Of a stretch of 64,000 bases of DNA, positions 44,108-52,624 are shown one piece after another (positions within the stretch are counted from its first letter, which is position 1; each line of letters begins with the position of its first letter). The notes beneath the pieces are model-generated. The model was not told where the DNA came from. It saw nothing but the letters and a program-made list of their open reading frames with translations, and made no database searches. The translations under genes and the position numbers were made by a program. The stretch is from Streptomyces bicolor (GTDB taxonomy: Bacteria; Actinomycetota; Actinomycetes; Streptomycetales; Streptomycetaceae), in the NCBI RefSeq assembly GCF_000719285.1, contig NZ_JOFS01000005.1, positions 248,001 to 312,000 on the forward strand. Direction: 5' to 3'.

Positions 44108-44147
44108 ACCAGGACGCTCCTGGCTCCGGACCAGGCGCTCTCCTGGT
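44108..44147. promoter_or_regulatory. Repeated ACCAGG/TCCTGG sites between ridA-like and hxlR-like genes
   Basis: Two inverted pairs, ACCAGG (44108-44113) with TCCTGG (44118-44123) and ACCAGG (44130-44135) with TCCTGGT (44141-44147), repeat at 22-bp spacing. Their place in the 139-bp divergent gap makes them a candidate binding site for the HxlR-type regulator. Confidence 0.6.
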
Positions 44148-44225
44148 CACTTGTGGTTACCCGGGAACCGTAGGAGAGTCTGCGCTGACGTGGAAGAACG
44201 CACTTTTCGGTGACTGGGGAACCAG

Positions 44226-44606
44226 ATGGGAACCAAGCAGTTCAAGGGCTCGGTGCACGACGCGGACGTGACACGCGCGGACTCCCTGGCGCGGGAGATC
44301 TTCTCGGACATCGCCAACAAATGGGCGCTGCTGATCATCGAGTGCATCGCAGACCGCACCCTGCGCTTCAGCGAGCTGCGGGACGCTATCGAGGGCATCA
44401 GCCACAAGATGCTCACCCAGAACCTGCGCATGCTGGAGCGCAACGGCCTCGTCGACCGCACGGTGTACCCGACGGTGCCGGCCAAGGTCGAGTACACCCT
44501 CACCGAGCCGGGTCGGGCCCTGCGGGTGACGATCGACGGCATGTGCGACTGGACCCACGCATACCTGGGCCACATCGAGGAATCACGGCGCCGCTTCAAC
44601 GGCTGA
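44226..44606 (+). CDS. HxlR-family transcriptional regulator
   Basis: A 126-residue winged-helix protein starting at ATG 44226. The signature is DIANKWALLIIECIADRTLRFSELRDAIEGISHKMLTQNLRMLERNGLVDRTVYPTVPAKVEYTLTEPGRAL. HxlR/DUF24 proteins often sense aldehydes or redox state. The N-terminus has no Cys; a single Cys lies in IECIAD and another in MCDW. It is divergent from the Rid-family gene, suggesting a reactive-carbonyl or imine stress response. Confidence 0.92.
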   Translation: MGTKQFKGSVHDADVTRADSLAREIFSDIANKWALLIIECIADRTLRFSELRDAIEGISHKMLTQNLRMLERNGLVDRTVYPTVPAKVEYTLTEPGRALRVTIDGMCDWTHAYLGHIEESRRRFNG

Positions 44607-44843
44607 CGCGCGCGAACGGGCCGGCGTGTGCCGGGAGGCGATGCTTCTGCAGGTTTGTCCGGGCCGGACTTGAGAACCCTGCAAGATCACCACATCGAAG
44701 GAGAGAACAAACGATCCGTCAGGTGAACGACGCGACAGTCGATCAACCTGGCCGACAGGCGCGGCGATTCTGGTCCCGGTATCCAACCGACCGGCGGACA
44801 AAGGCCTTTCCAGGCATCGCCCGCCACTGCCCAAGGAGTTCTC

Positions 44844-45134
44844 TTGCGCGTTCGTCGTATGGTGACCGGCGTTCTCGGTTCCGCCGCCCTCGTGCTGACG
44901 TCCCTCGGCACGCTGACCGCCCAGGCGACCCCGGCGGCGGCCGACCCGTGCGGCTTCTACGAGACCGGCTCCGACGCCTACTACAACCACTGCACGTCCG
45001 ACGGCTCAAGGGTGGTCATCAAGGTGGAGGTCGCCCTGGCGCCCGACTACGAGCGGTGCGTCCCACCCGGAAAGACCTGGCTGGGCTCCGCTGACAAGAT
45101 CCAGGGCGCCTACTACGTGGGCCGCACCTGCTGA
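44844..45134 (+). CDS. Small secreted DUF6355-type protein
   Basis: A 96-residue secreted protein. TTG 44844 lies five bases after AAGGAG (44833-44838); ATG 44859 is an alternative. The signal peptide is RRMVTGVLGSAALVLTSLGT with cleavage near AAA-DP. The mature part has four Cys (DPCGFYETGSDAYYNHCTSD, ERCVPPG, GRTC end), probably two disulfides, matching the DUF6355 family of secreted proteins. Function is unknown; the gene stands alone downstream of a 237-bp region in which I see nothing else. Confidence 0.78.
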   Translation: MRVRRMVTGVLGSAALVLTSLGTLTAQATPAAADPCGFYETGSDAYYNHCTSDGSRVVIKVEVALAPDYERCVPPGKTWLGSADKIQGAYYVGRTC

Positions 45135-45141
45135 CGACCAG

Positions 45142-45738
45142 TCACTCCGGGGGCGGTCGGACCTCTCCCGTGCCCAGTGCGACCGCCACCAGGGGCCGCA
45201 TGGGCTCGTCGCCGCGACGGGAGAGCAGGACGACCTCCTCGACCGCCGCCGACAGTGTGCCGAGCCGGACGGCACACTCGGCGGCCAGGTGTCCGGGGTC
45301 CCGGGTGCGGCCGAGGGACAGATGCGGCGTGAAGCGGCCGCCGCGCCCGTGGCACAGCGGGAACCGCAGCAGCAGCTCCCGGTGCAGACGGACCCATGGC
45401 GCCGGGTCCGCGGCGGCCGGATCGAGCCACACCGTCGCGTAGTGCCGGTGCCTGAAGTGCCGTACACCGCTCAGGCGGGCCGTGAACGCCCTGCTCCGCG
45501 CCGCCCCGGCGGAGAGGAGCGGTACGGCCCGCTCGAACTCCTCCTCCGGCACGAAGCCGAACAGCAGATTCACATGCGGCGGCCACCGTCGTACCTGCGG
45601 ATCGTGCTCCCAGCGGATGTCCTGAATGGGCGGCCAGAGCTCGCGCGGAGGCAGCCACGCCACCGCCGTCCGCGGCGTCGGCGCCACATCGAGCGCGTCC
45701 ACCGGCTCGGCCCCGCCGAAGAGCGGATCTCCGTCCAC
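45142..45738 (-). CDS. 2H phosphoesterase (LigT/2'-5' RNA ligase-like)
   Basis: A 198-residue protein from GTG 45738, the only credible start in a longer open frame. The two HxTx-type motifs appear as HVNLLF and HLSLGR about 95 residues apart, the layout of the 2H phosphoesterase superfamily, which processes 2',3'-cyclic phosphates or related nucleotides. Thr is replaced by Asn and Ser respectively, so activity is uncertain (variants with Ser are known active). It ends 8 bp from the convergent DUF6355 gene. Confidence 0.75.
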   Translation of the reverse strand: MDGDPLFGGAEPVDALDVAPTPRTAVAWLPPRELWPPIQDIRWEHDPQVRRWPPHVNLLFGFVPEEEFERAVPLLSAGAARSRAFTARLSGVRHFRHRHYATVWLDPAAADPAPWVRLHRELLLRFPLCHGRGGRFTPHLSLGRTRDPGHLAAECAVRLGTLSAAVEEVVLLSRRGDEPMRPLVAVALGTGEVRPPPE

Positions 45739-45830
45739 AGGGCCATGGTCCCAAAATGTGCGCTCAAGGGTGAGGGCGACGGCCCCGGACGGCGGCGATG
45801 TGCGTCCGAGGGGCGCCTCGGCAGGCGGCG

Positions 45831-47267
45831 TCAGCCGACAGGCGGGCGGCGATCCACCCAAGGGTGTGCGAGCTCCAGGGTGCGGGAGACCTGCAGCAGC
45901 AGGTCTTCGCGCCACGGTGCGGCGACGATCTGGACGCCGACGGGCAGGCCGGTGGCGTCGTCGTGGTGGAGGGGGAGGGAGATCGCCGGCTGGCCGGTCA
46001 CGTTGAACACCGACGTGAACACCGCCATCGGGTAGCTGTTCAGCAGTGCCATCAGGGGATTGTTCTCGGTGCCCGCCCGCCAGGCGCCGACCGGTGGCGG
46101 GAGGCAGGCCATGGTGGGTGTGATCAAGAGGTCGAAGTTCGCGACGAAGGCCTCGACAATGCGCCGCGACAAGTGCTGGGTCTTGCGCACGCCTTCCGCG
46201 TAGGCCCACGAGTCGATCGATCGTGCCGCCTCGCGCAGGGCACGATTGTGGGGCTCGACGCCGTCCGGGTCCGCGAGCTCGATTCCGGCACCGCCGATGT
46301 TCCAGATGGTCGTGAACGCCGCGACCAACTCCTCGGCCGGGGGCAGCGGAAGGCGCGTGTCGACGATGTGATGGCCGGCCGACTCGAGCGCCCGAAGGGC
46401 GACGTCCACGGCGGCCGCGCACGCCGGGTCCACGGCTATGCCGTCGATCGGTGAGTCGGTGAGCGCACCGATCCGCAGCCCCGCCGGTGGGTCCGATTCC
46501 AGGGCGGTGGCAAAGGACCCGTGCCGGGTCGGAGGCGACCACCACGCACCCGGATCATGGCGCGCGAGCACATCGAGCGCGGCCGCGGAGTCCGCCACCG
46601 AGCGGGTGAGCACGCCGCTGGTGGCGAGGCCCTCCACCTCGACCGTCGCGTTGGTGACCAGGCCGCGGGTGGGCTTGAGGCCGACAAGACCGTTGCACGA
46701 CGCGGGGACGCGGATGGAGCCGCCGCCGTCCTCGGCGTGGGCGATGGGCGCCATCCCGGCGGCGACGGCGACACCCGCTCCGCTCGACGACCCGCCCGGC
46801 GTGCGCTCCGGGTCCCACGGGTTGCGCGAGATGCCCAGGGCCTCGCTCTCGGTGAAGGGCAGGGTGCCGAACTCGGAGGTGGTGGTCTTGCCGAGCAGGA
46901 CGAACCCCGCGTCGACCAACCGCTGTACGACCGGGTCCGACGCAACGGCCGGCGCCTGCCCGGCACCGGCGGACCCGTACGTCGTGGGCCACCCCGCCAC
47001 GTCGACGAGATCCTTGACCGGCAGCGGGACGCCGTGGAAGGGCGGGAGGTCGTCGGGCGACGCGGCCCGCACCACCGCGTCGGCCGCGGCGGACGCGGCT
47101 TTGCGTACGTCGTCGTCGGCCCGGTGGCAGAAGGCGTTCAGCCGGGGGTCGAGCTCGTCCATACGCTCGAGACAGCGGTCGGCCACCTCGACCGGGCTCA
47201 CCTCCTTTCGGCGTATGGCCGCGGCGAGTTCGAGGGCGGGCGTGAACGGGTCGATCGGCGAGCACAT
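45831..47267 (-). CDS. Amidase-signature family hydrolase
   Basis: A 478-residue amidase. ATG 47267 follows AAAGGAAC. It has the catalytic Lys in [12 protein letters not shown] and the Ser-rich motif [17 protein letters not shown] containing the cis-Ser, followed by [24 protein letters not shown] with the nucleophilic Ser. It is too divergent from GatA neighbours to be the tRNA amidotransferase (no gatB/C adjacent). It probably hydrolyses a small amide; the substrate is unknown. Divergent from an AraC regulator across 97 bp, which probably controls it. Confidence 0.9.
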   Translation of the reverse strand: MCSPIDPFTPALELAAAIRRKEVSPVEVADRCLERMDELDPRLNAFCHRADDDVRKAASAAADAVVRAASPDDLPPFHGVPLPVKDLVDVAGWPTTYGSAGAGQAPAVASDPVVQRLVDAGFVLLGKTTTSEFGTLPFTESEALGISRNPWDPERTPGGSSSGAGVAVAAGMAPIAHAEDGGGSIRVPASCNGLVGLKPTRGLVTNATVEVEGLATSGVLTRSVADSAAALDVLARHDPGAWWSPPTRHGSFATALESDPPAGLRIGALTDSPIDGIAVDPACAAAVDVALRALESAGHHIVDTRLPLPPAEELVAAFTTIWNIGGAGIELADPDGVEPHNRALREAARSIDSWAYAEGVRKTQHLSRRIVEAFVANFDLLITPTMACLPPPVGAWRAGTENNPLMALLNSYPMAVFTSVFNVTGQPAISLPLHHDDATGLPVGVQIVAAPWREDLLLQVSRTLELAHPWVDRRPPVG

Positions 47268-47364
47268 CACTGATGTTCCTTTCCGGTCCGGTACTTGCGG
47301 ACGCCACCAGCCTCGTTCTGTCGCCGTCGCCCCGTCTTGGATGAATGTCGCGTAGCCTGGCGCC

Positions 47365-48219
47365 ATGGGATCCGCCGGGCCGGCTCATGACGCCGCGACG
47401 GTCTGGGACATCGCCACCCCGGCGCGGCCCGGCCGGCTGCCGGGAGTCAGCATGGCCGGATTCCGCGCCCGTACCACGGAACTCGTCGACCTGAGCGTGG
47501 TCCCGTTCTCGGCGGTCACGGTGGCCGTCAACGTCGGCGAGGGGCCGCTCGTCGTCGAGGACGGCAGCGGCCGACCGCACAACGGCGGTGTCGTCGTCGG
47601 GCTGGCGCCCAGCGGCCTGCGAGGCCACGGCCGTGACATCGAGTGTCTGCAGGTGCGGCTGTCACCGATCGTCGCGCACGCGCTACTGGGCGCTTCTTCG
47701 GAGTTGGGCGGCACAGTGGTCTCCCTCGACGACCTCTGGGGCCGCGATGCCGAGCGAACCCAGGAACGACTGCGCGCTGCCCGGTCATGGGACGACCGAT
47801 TCGCCATCGCGGAGGCCGCGCTCGCCCGACGCCACGAAGCAGGCCCGGCGATCGACCCGGAAGTCGCCTTCGTCTGGCGGTGCATGGTCGGGAACCGCGG
47901 TGGGGTTCGCGTCGAGCGGCTGGCGGCCGAGGTCGGGTGGAGCCGTAAGCGACTGTGGTCCCGCTTCCGGTCCCAGATCGGCCTGAACCCCAAGCGGGCG
48001 GCGCGGCTCGTCCGCTTCGACCACGCGGCACACCGTCTCGCCGCAGGGCACAGTCCCCCCGTGGTGGCGGCGGAGTTGGGCTACGCCGACCAGTCCCACC
48101 TCCATCGGGATGTCAGGGCCTTCGCCGGGGTGACGCCCACGGCGGTCTCGGCCGCGCCATGGCTCGCGGTCGACGACGTCGCGTGGGCCGCTCCCGACTA
48201 CCTGACCGCGGCGCACTGA
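47365..48219 (+). CDS. AraC-family regulator
   Basis: A 284-residue regulator starting at ATG 47365. The N-terminal half is a cupin-like sensing domain (DLSVVPFSAVTVAVNVGEG, CLQVRLSPIVAHALLG). The C-terminal HTH pair reads GVRVERLAAEVGWSRKRLWSRFRSQIGLNPKRAARLVRF and VAAELGYADQSHLHRDVRAFAGVTPTA. Divergent from the amidase, so the amidase is the likely target. Confidence 0.9.
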   Translation: MGSAGPAHDAATVWDIATPARPGRLPGVSMAGFRARTTELVDLSVVPFSAVTVAVNVGEGPLVVEDGSGRPHNGGVVVGLAPSGLRGHGRDIECLQVRLSPIVAHALLGASSELGGTVVSLDDLWGRDAERTQERLRAARSWDDRFAIAEAALARRHEAGPAIDPEVAFVWRCMVGNRGGVRVERLAAEVGWSRKRLWSRFRSQIGLNPKRAARLVRFDHAAHRLAAGHSPPVVAAELGYADQSHLHRDVRAFAGVTPTAVSAAPWLAVDDVAWAAPDYLTAAH

Positions 48220-48329
48220 CAAAGTGCTTGTCCGTGGGCGGGTGGCCCGGCGGCCGGCGCGGTCGCAGACCGGACCGGTTGTGGTCCCGCTCCCTGCTGC
48301 TTGCGCTTTCCGCCTGGTTGAGCCCGGTC

Positions 48330-49097
48330 TCAGTCCGTGAGCGCCGCCGCGGTGGCGCGGGCGAACGCTTCCGGGTTGTCCAGCATGATGTTGTGTCCGC
48401 AGTCCGGGATCGCGACCACTGACACTCCGGCTTCGGTGAGTGCGTCGGTGCCCGGGAGCGGGCAGTCGGCCTCGGGCAGCAGGTAGGTGCGGGGGATTTT
48501 CAGATCCAGCAGCAGCTCACGCATGGTGGGGACCGTGCCGCGGGTGAGGTGGACCGCGCTGCGATGCAGCGCCTCCCGGCCAGCCAGGCGCATCGTGGAC
48601 CACCAGTGGGCGCCAACCCGGTCGCGGACCTCTTCCCACCCGCCCGCCAGGAACTCCTGCTCGGAATAGGCAGCGATGCCGCTGCTGCCTGCCGCGGCGG
48701 GCGTGCGCTCGACCGGGTCGAGGTTGGCGTCGACCAGGACCAGGCGGGAGACCAGGTGAGGGTGCCGGGCGGCCAGGACGATGGCGACCGAGCCGCCCAT
48801 GCTGTGCGCGACCAGTTCGGCGCCGACGACATCCGCGCGAGCCAGGGCCGCGGCGAGCGCGTCGGCGTGTGATTCCAGCGTGTAGTCGAAGCCCGTCGGC
48901 CGGTCGCTGATGCCGTGACCCAGCAGATCGATCAGCAGTGACCGGCGGCCGGCCAGCAGGGGATGGACCGCAACCTCCGCGAAGTAGGCAGGCGAAGTGG
49001 CACCCAACCCGTGCACGTACACACGGGGCGGCTCCTGCCCCGGCAGCTCAACCCAGCGGATCTGGTCACCCTCGGGTGTCACAGCGGCGTTGCGCAC
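48330..49097 (-). CDS. Alpha/beta hydrolase
   Basis: A 255-residue hydrolase starting at GTG 49097 after GGGAGC. It has the oxyanion motif VHGLGATS, the nucleophile elbow AHSMGGS, the catalytic Asp region (LLPEADCPLPG) and the catalytic His in PDCGHNIMLDNP. A cap region (residues ~135-190) may set substrate choice. It resembles the esterase/peroxidase group; no partner gene is visible. Confidence 0.88.
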   Translation of the reverse strand: MRNAAVTPEGDQIRWVELPGQEPPRVYVHGLGATSPAYFAEVAVHPLLAGRRSLLIDLLGHGISDRPTGFDYTLESHADALAAALARADVVGAELVAHSMGGSVAIVLAARHPHLVSRLVLVDANLDPVERTPAAAGSSGIAAYSEQEFLAGGWEEVRDRVGAHWWSTMRLAGREALHRSAVHLTRGTVPTMRELLLDLKIPRTYLLPEADCPLPGTDALTEAGVSVVAIPDCGHNIMLDNPEAFARATAAALTD

Positions 49098-49263
49098 GGT
49101 CTGCTCCCTGCTATCAAGATCGATGGAGAGACGAGATTAGCCACCGGATCTCGGCGCACCGCGACCGATCCCCTGACCCAAATCCCTGCACGGCCATGGA
49201 AGTCCGGCCTCGGTCAAGACACCTCACCCGCTGTCGTTCACAACGCCGTAAGGCGGGACGCCC

Positions 49264-49905
49264 TCACGGCAGCAGGCGTTGCTCCTTCGCGACCGCCACC
49301 GCGCCCGCGCGGGTGTCGACGCCGAGTTTGTCGTAGATGCGGCGCAGATGGGTCTTGACCGTGGCCTCGCTGATGTACAGGGCGCGGGCGATGTCGCGGT
49401 TGCCGATGCCACGCGCGAGCTGGGTGAGGATGTCGCGCTCGCGGTCGGTGAGGGTGGGGCGGGGCCGGCGCAGGTTGGCCATGACGCGGCCGGCGACGGG
49501 CGCGGACAGGGCGGGACGTCCCTGGGCGGCGGCGTGGATCGCGGCGAAGAGCTCGTCGGGGCGCTCGGCCTTGAGCAGATAGCCGGTCGCGCCGGCCTCG
49601 ATGGCGCGGGTGATGTCGGCGTCCGTGTCGTACGTGGTCAGGACCAGGACGTGGGCGCAGGCGCCGGGGAGGGAGGTGAGGCGGCGGGTGGCCTCCACGC
49701 CGTCGATGCCCTCGCCCAGTTGCAGATCCATCAGCACCACGTCGGGGGTGAGTTTCGCGGCCAGCGCGAGCGCCTCCTCGCCGGTGCCGGCCTCGCCGAC
49801 GACCTCGATGTCCGGGGCGCTGTCGAGCAGGGCCAGCAGCCCGGCCCGTACGACGGCGTGGTCGTCGCAGACCAGGATGCGCACGGGAGCGCGGTCGGGG
49901 GTCAT
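49264..49905 (-). CDS. senR: SenR-like NarL/LuxR-type response regulator
   Basis: A 213-residue regulator starting at ATG 49905. The receiver domain has CDD near residue 13, phospho-acceptor D60 (DVVLMDLQLG), T in LTTYD and K in YLLKAE; the C-terminal LuxR HTH is LTDRERDILTQLARGIGNRDIARALYISEATVKTHLRRIYDKL. The ATG overlaps the stop of the kinase gene (ATGA), so the pair is coupled. With the divergent HbpS-type gene the set matches the HbpS-SenS-SenR redox/heme system of Streptomyces; the symbol rests on this arrangement. Confidence 0.85.
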   Translation of the reverse strand: MTPDRAPVRILVCDDHAVVRAGLLALLDSAPDIEVVGEAGTGEEALALAAKLTPDVVLMDLQLGEGIDGVEATRRLTSLPGACAHVLVLTTYDTDADITRAIEAGATGYLLKAERPDELFAAIHAAAQGRPALSAPVAGRVMANLRRPRPTLTDRERDILTQLARGIGNRDIARALYISEATVKTHLRRIYDKLGVDTRAGAVAVAKEQRLLP

Positions 49906-51107
49906 CGTGGCGCCTCCAGGGGGACGGCGGCGGACAGGACGGTGCCCTCGCCGGGTGCGGAGTCGACGGTCAGGCTCCCGCCGAGCGCGCGCAGCCGGGC
50001 CCGCATGGCGGGCAGCCCGTGACCGCGTTCCGCGCCGGGGGAGTCGGGCAGGCCGGCGGGGTCGAAGCCGTGGCCGTCGTCGGTGGCGTCCAGGACGACC
50101 TCGTCGTCGAGGAGGGTGAGCGTCACGGCGGCATGGGTGGCGGCCGCGTGCTCGCGGACGTTGGCCAGGGCGCCCTGGGCGATGCGCAGCAGGGCGGACT
50201 GGACTCGGTCGGGCAACTGGGGGAGGCGGCCGTCGTCGTCGATGTGGACGCGTACGGTGAACTCCGCGCCGGACTCCCGCGCGGCCAGGGCACGCAGCGC
50301 CTGATCGAGGCCGCCGCCCCGGGCGAGGTCGGCGGGGGCCAGGTCGTGCACGAAGCGCCGGGCCTCGGCGAGGTTGTGCGCGGCGACGGACGCGGCGGTG
50401 CGGACATGGGCGCGGGCCTTGTCCGGCTCGGAGTCCCAGACCCGGTCGGCCGCCTGCAGCAGCATCTGCTGACTGGACAGGCCCTGGGCGAGCGTGTCGT
50501 GGATCTCCATGGAGAGCCGCTGGCGTTCGGCGAGAGTGCCCTCGCGGCGTTCCGAGGCGGCGAGTTCGTGGCGGGTGCGGATCAGGTCGTCGATCAGGAC
50601 GCGCTGGCGCGCGGTGTGCCGTTCCATCTGCAGGAAGACGGCGGTGGCGAGGGCGGCGACGGCAGGCGGCGCGAGGACCAGGTTCGGGTCGAAGCGGCCC
50701 GCGAGCTCCAACTGCGCGGCGACGACGAACGCGGTCAGGACCACCACGAGAACGAGGGCCGCGCGGGCCGGCAGCGTGCGCAGGCCGGTGTAGAAGAGAG
50801 GCACCGCGCACCAGGCGAAGCTGGGCGCGAGCACGACCAGGACCATCCACACCACGACGACCAGCGCCAGCCAGGCCGAGTGCCGCCGGGTGGGCCGGGA
50901 GCCCGCGTCGCCGGTCCTGGGCCCCAGCAACTGCAGCACGGCGAGCACGACGCACAGCGCGATGATCCACGGAGTGCGGGGTTCGCCGGGATGACGCAGC
51001 ACGAATCGGGCGAGCGCGCCGCCGAGCAGCAGGAAGAACGCCGTGTGCATCACGACGCCGAGCCACCGCGTGTCCACGGTGCCCGGTTCGTACGACCGGT
51101 TCCCCAT
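49902..51107 (-). CDS. senS: SenS-like membrane histidine kinase
   Basis: A 401-residue HisKA_3-type kinase; ATG 51107 follows GGAGGC. The first ~150 residues form about five membrane helices (TAFFLLLGGALARFVL, WIIALCVVLAVLQLLG, AWLALVVVVWMVLVVLA, ALVLVVVLTAFVVAAQ, PPAVAALATAVFLQ). A coiled coil leads to the phospho-His region RLSMEIHDTLAQGLSSQ and an HATPase domain (LLRIAQGALANVREHAAAT, DDGHGFDP, GHGLPAMRAR). Five helices are described for SenS. The divergent secreted heme-binding protein is the probable accessory sensor. Confidence 0.88.
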   Translation of the reverse strand: MGNRSYEPGTVDTRWLGVVMHTAFFLLLGGALARFVLRHPGEPRTPWIIALCVVLAVLQLLGPRTGDAGSRPTRRHSAWLALVVVVWMVLVVLAPSFAWCAVPLFYTGLRTLPARAALVLVVVLTAFVVAAQLELAGRFDPNLVLAPPAVAALATAVFLQMERHTARQRVLIDDLIRTRHELAASERREGTLAERQRLSMEIHDTLAQGLSSQQMLLQAADRVWDSEPDKARAHVRTAASVAAHNLAEARRFVHDLAPADLARGGGLDQALRALAARESGAEFTVRVHIDDDGRLPQLPDRVQSALLRIAQGALANVREHAAATHAAVTLTLLDDEVVLDATDDGHGFDPAGLPDSPGAERGHGLPAMRARLRALGGSLTVDSAPGEGTVLSAAVPLEAPR

Positions 51108-51340
51108 CCGGGGCCGCCTCCCTCCCGCTCGCAGGCGCTGAACTGGGCAAACACCTCCATTGTGACCCGGTGCGAGGGCCGGGCGGGTCAACCGATCGGA
51201 TGACCCCGGTGTCGTCCGTCGGGCGTCGCCGGGCGAGCCGGAACGTCGACCGTCCGGGCCCTGCTCCGGGCCGAGGGTGGACAGCGGACGAAGCGGGGCG
51301 GCAACCGGGCCGCCCGCCCACCGAAGGAGTCGACCGACCC

Positions 51341-51904
51341 ATGAACCCCGTGCGCAAGAAGTTCTCCCGCCGTGCTCGCGTCGCCACCGGCGGTGCCGTG
51401 CTCGCCGTCGTCGCCCTGGCGGGCTTCGGTGCGGTGTCCGCGAGCGCCTCGGCCCCCGCCGCGAACCCTGCCACCGCCGCGGCCGCCTCCGCGCGGGCCA
51501 CCACCACCTCCACCCACCTCACGATCGACGCCGCCACCAAGGCCGCGCAGGCCGCGCTCGACGCCGCCGAGAAGGAGAACCAGCGCGTCACGGTCGCCGT
51601 CGTCGACCGCAACGGCAACACCATCGTCACGCTGCGCGGCGACGGCGCCGGCCCGCAGTCCTACGAGTCCGCCGAACGCAAGGCGTTCACCGCCGTCTCC
51701 TGGAACGCCCCCACCTCCCAGCTGGTCGAGCGCCTGCAGCAGGCCCCGAACCTGAAGGACATCCCCGGCACCCTGTTCCTCGCGGGCGGCGTCCCCGTCA
51801 CCGCCGGCAACGCCCCGATCGCCGGCATCGGCGTCGCGGGCGCTCCGTCGGGCGCGCTGGACGAGAAGTTCGCGCAGGCGGGGGCCGACGCGGTGGCTCG
51901 CTAG
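51341..51904 (+). CDS. hbpS: Secreted HbpS-like heme-binding protein (GlcG/DUF336 family)
   Basis: A 187-residue exported protein; ATG 51341 follows GAAGGAG. The N-terminus MNPVRKKFSRRARVATGGAV... is a signal peptide with an RR pair (Tat-like, SRRARV) and cleavage near ASA-SA. The mature domain (about 58-187) begins HLTIDAATKAAQAALDAAEKENQRVTVAVVDRNGNTIVTLRGDGAG and ends in PIAGIGVAGAPSGALDEKFAQAGADAV, the GlcG/HbpS fold. HbpS binds heme and senses redox stress for SenS in S. reticuli. Divergent from senS-senR across 233 bp, which fits that system. Confidence 0.87.
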   Translation: MNPVRKKFSRRARVATGGAVLAVVALAGFGAVSASASAPAANPATAAAASARATTTSTHLTIDAATKAAQAALDAAEKENQRVTVAVVDRNGNTIVTLRGDGAGPQSYESAERKAFTAVSWNAPTSQLVERLQQAPNLKDIPGTLFLAGGVPVTAGNAPIAGIGVAGAPSGALDEKFAQAGADAVAR

Positions 51905-52074
51905 TCGTCCGGGGTCCCCGGACGGCTCGTATCCCCATGGCCGTCTCGCAGGCCGCGCGTACGAGACCGTCGGTATTCTCGCAGCACGGGGTATGAGCAG
52001 TCCGGGGGCGGCACCGGCCGGCTGCGATCGAGCAGCGGGCTGATCGGGCAGCGGGGCTGTGAGGGGGGAGCGGC

Positions 52075-52428
52075 ATGGACCCTTCGGTGATGGCGGCCGT
52101 AGTCGGTGCCGGTGCGGCCCTGTTGGGTGCGTTCGTCGCTTCCCTGGCGACCCGCCGGGTCGAGATTCTGAGGCTGTGCGCCCAACCTGGACAGCCGCTC
52201 GGCGAGAGGTCCCGCGAGCTGCGGCGGTCGTTCGAGACTCCGCCGGGAGGACCTGATCGTCCAGTTCCGGCCCGAAGTCGCAGCTCTGCGAGACCCCTTG
52301 CATCCCACGAGTCAACGCCGGTGGCGTTGACCGACGCGAGCGTGCTGCGCCCAAGTGGTCACAACGTGAAGTCGATGACCTGTCCGTCGGTCTCGATGGT
52401 GGCGCCGCTGATGTTGATGGAGGCGTAG
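52075..52428 (+). pseudogene. Probable truncated small membrane protein gene
   Basis: ATG 52075 follows a strong GGGGGGAG ribosome site. The first 30 residues (MDPSVMAAVVGAGAALLGAF...) are a credible N-terminal membrane helix of a common Streptomyces type. After about residue 35 the sequence loses coding character, and a short coding-like run in another frame (EDLIVQFRPEVAALRDPLHP, about 52245-52305) appears. I read this as the remains of a gene disrupted by deletion. Confidence 0.45.
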
Positions 52429-52488
52429 AAGTACTCCGGATTCTCGGCTCCGGGCGCTCGGCACGCCGGAGTGGGGGCGCCTCGAAAC

Positions 52489-52540
52489 GGTTGCCGGTGC
52501 GCCACACCGGCTTCGGCCATGTTCTGGCGCACCGGCAACC
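52489..52540. repeat. Perfect 16-bp inverted repeat
   Basis: GGTTGCCGGTGCGCCA (52489-52504) and TGGCGCACCGGCAACC (52525-52540) are exact reverse complements separated by 20 bp. It lies upstream of the PhzF gene in the remnant region. It could be a terminator, an operator or the trace of a small mobile sequence. Confidence 0.85.
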
Positions 52541-52624
52541 ACGTGCCCGACCACGAGCGGAAATTTCGCAAAGGACGGCGCGCGGGCGGGAATCCACGCC
52601 CCGGCACGCCGGTTGTCCTACGGC

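Larger units (their letters stand above)
51905..52624. other. Gene-poor remnant region with inverted repeats
   Basis: 720 bp without an intact gene. It holds a truncated small ORF with a membrane N-terminus (52075), perfect inverted repeats at 52311-52331 (GTCAACGCC/GGCGTTGAC) and 52489-52540, and a minus-strand frame ending at 52359 whose last ~29 residues (NPEYFYASINISGATIETDG...) look like the end of a real but otherwise missing gene. Confidence 0.55.

Noticed and set aside
41646..44150. A minus-strand open frame of 834 codons spanning the pyc end and the AraC gene
   Set aside because: Antisense to two clear genes; it carries one AAGGAGG at about 42225-42235 with a TTG after it, but the product has no family features and runs into the pyc antisense.
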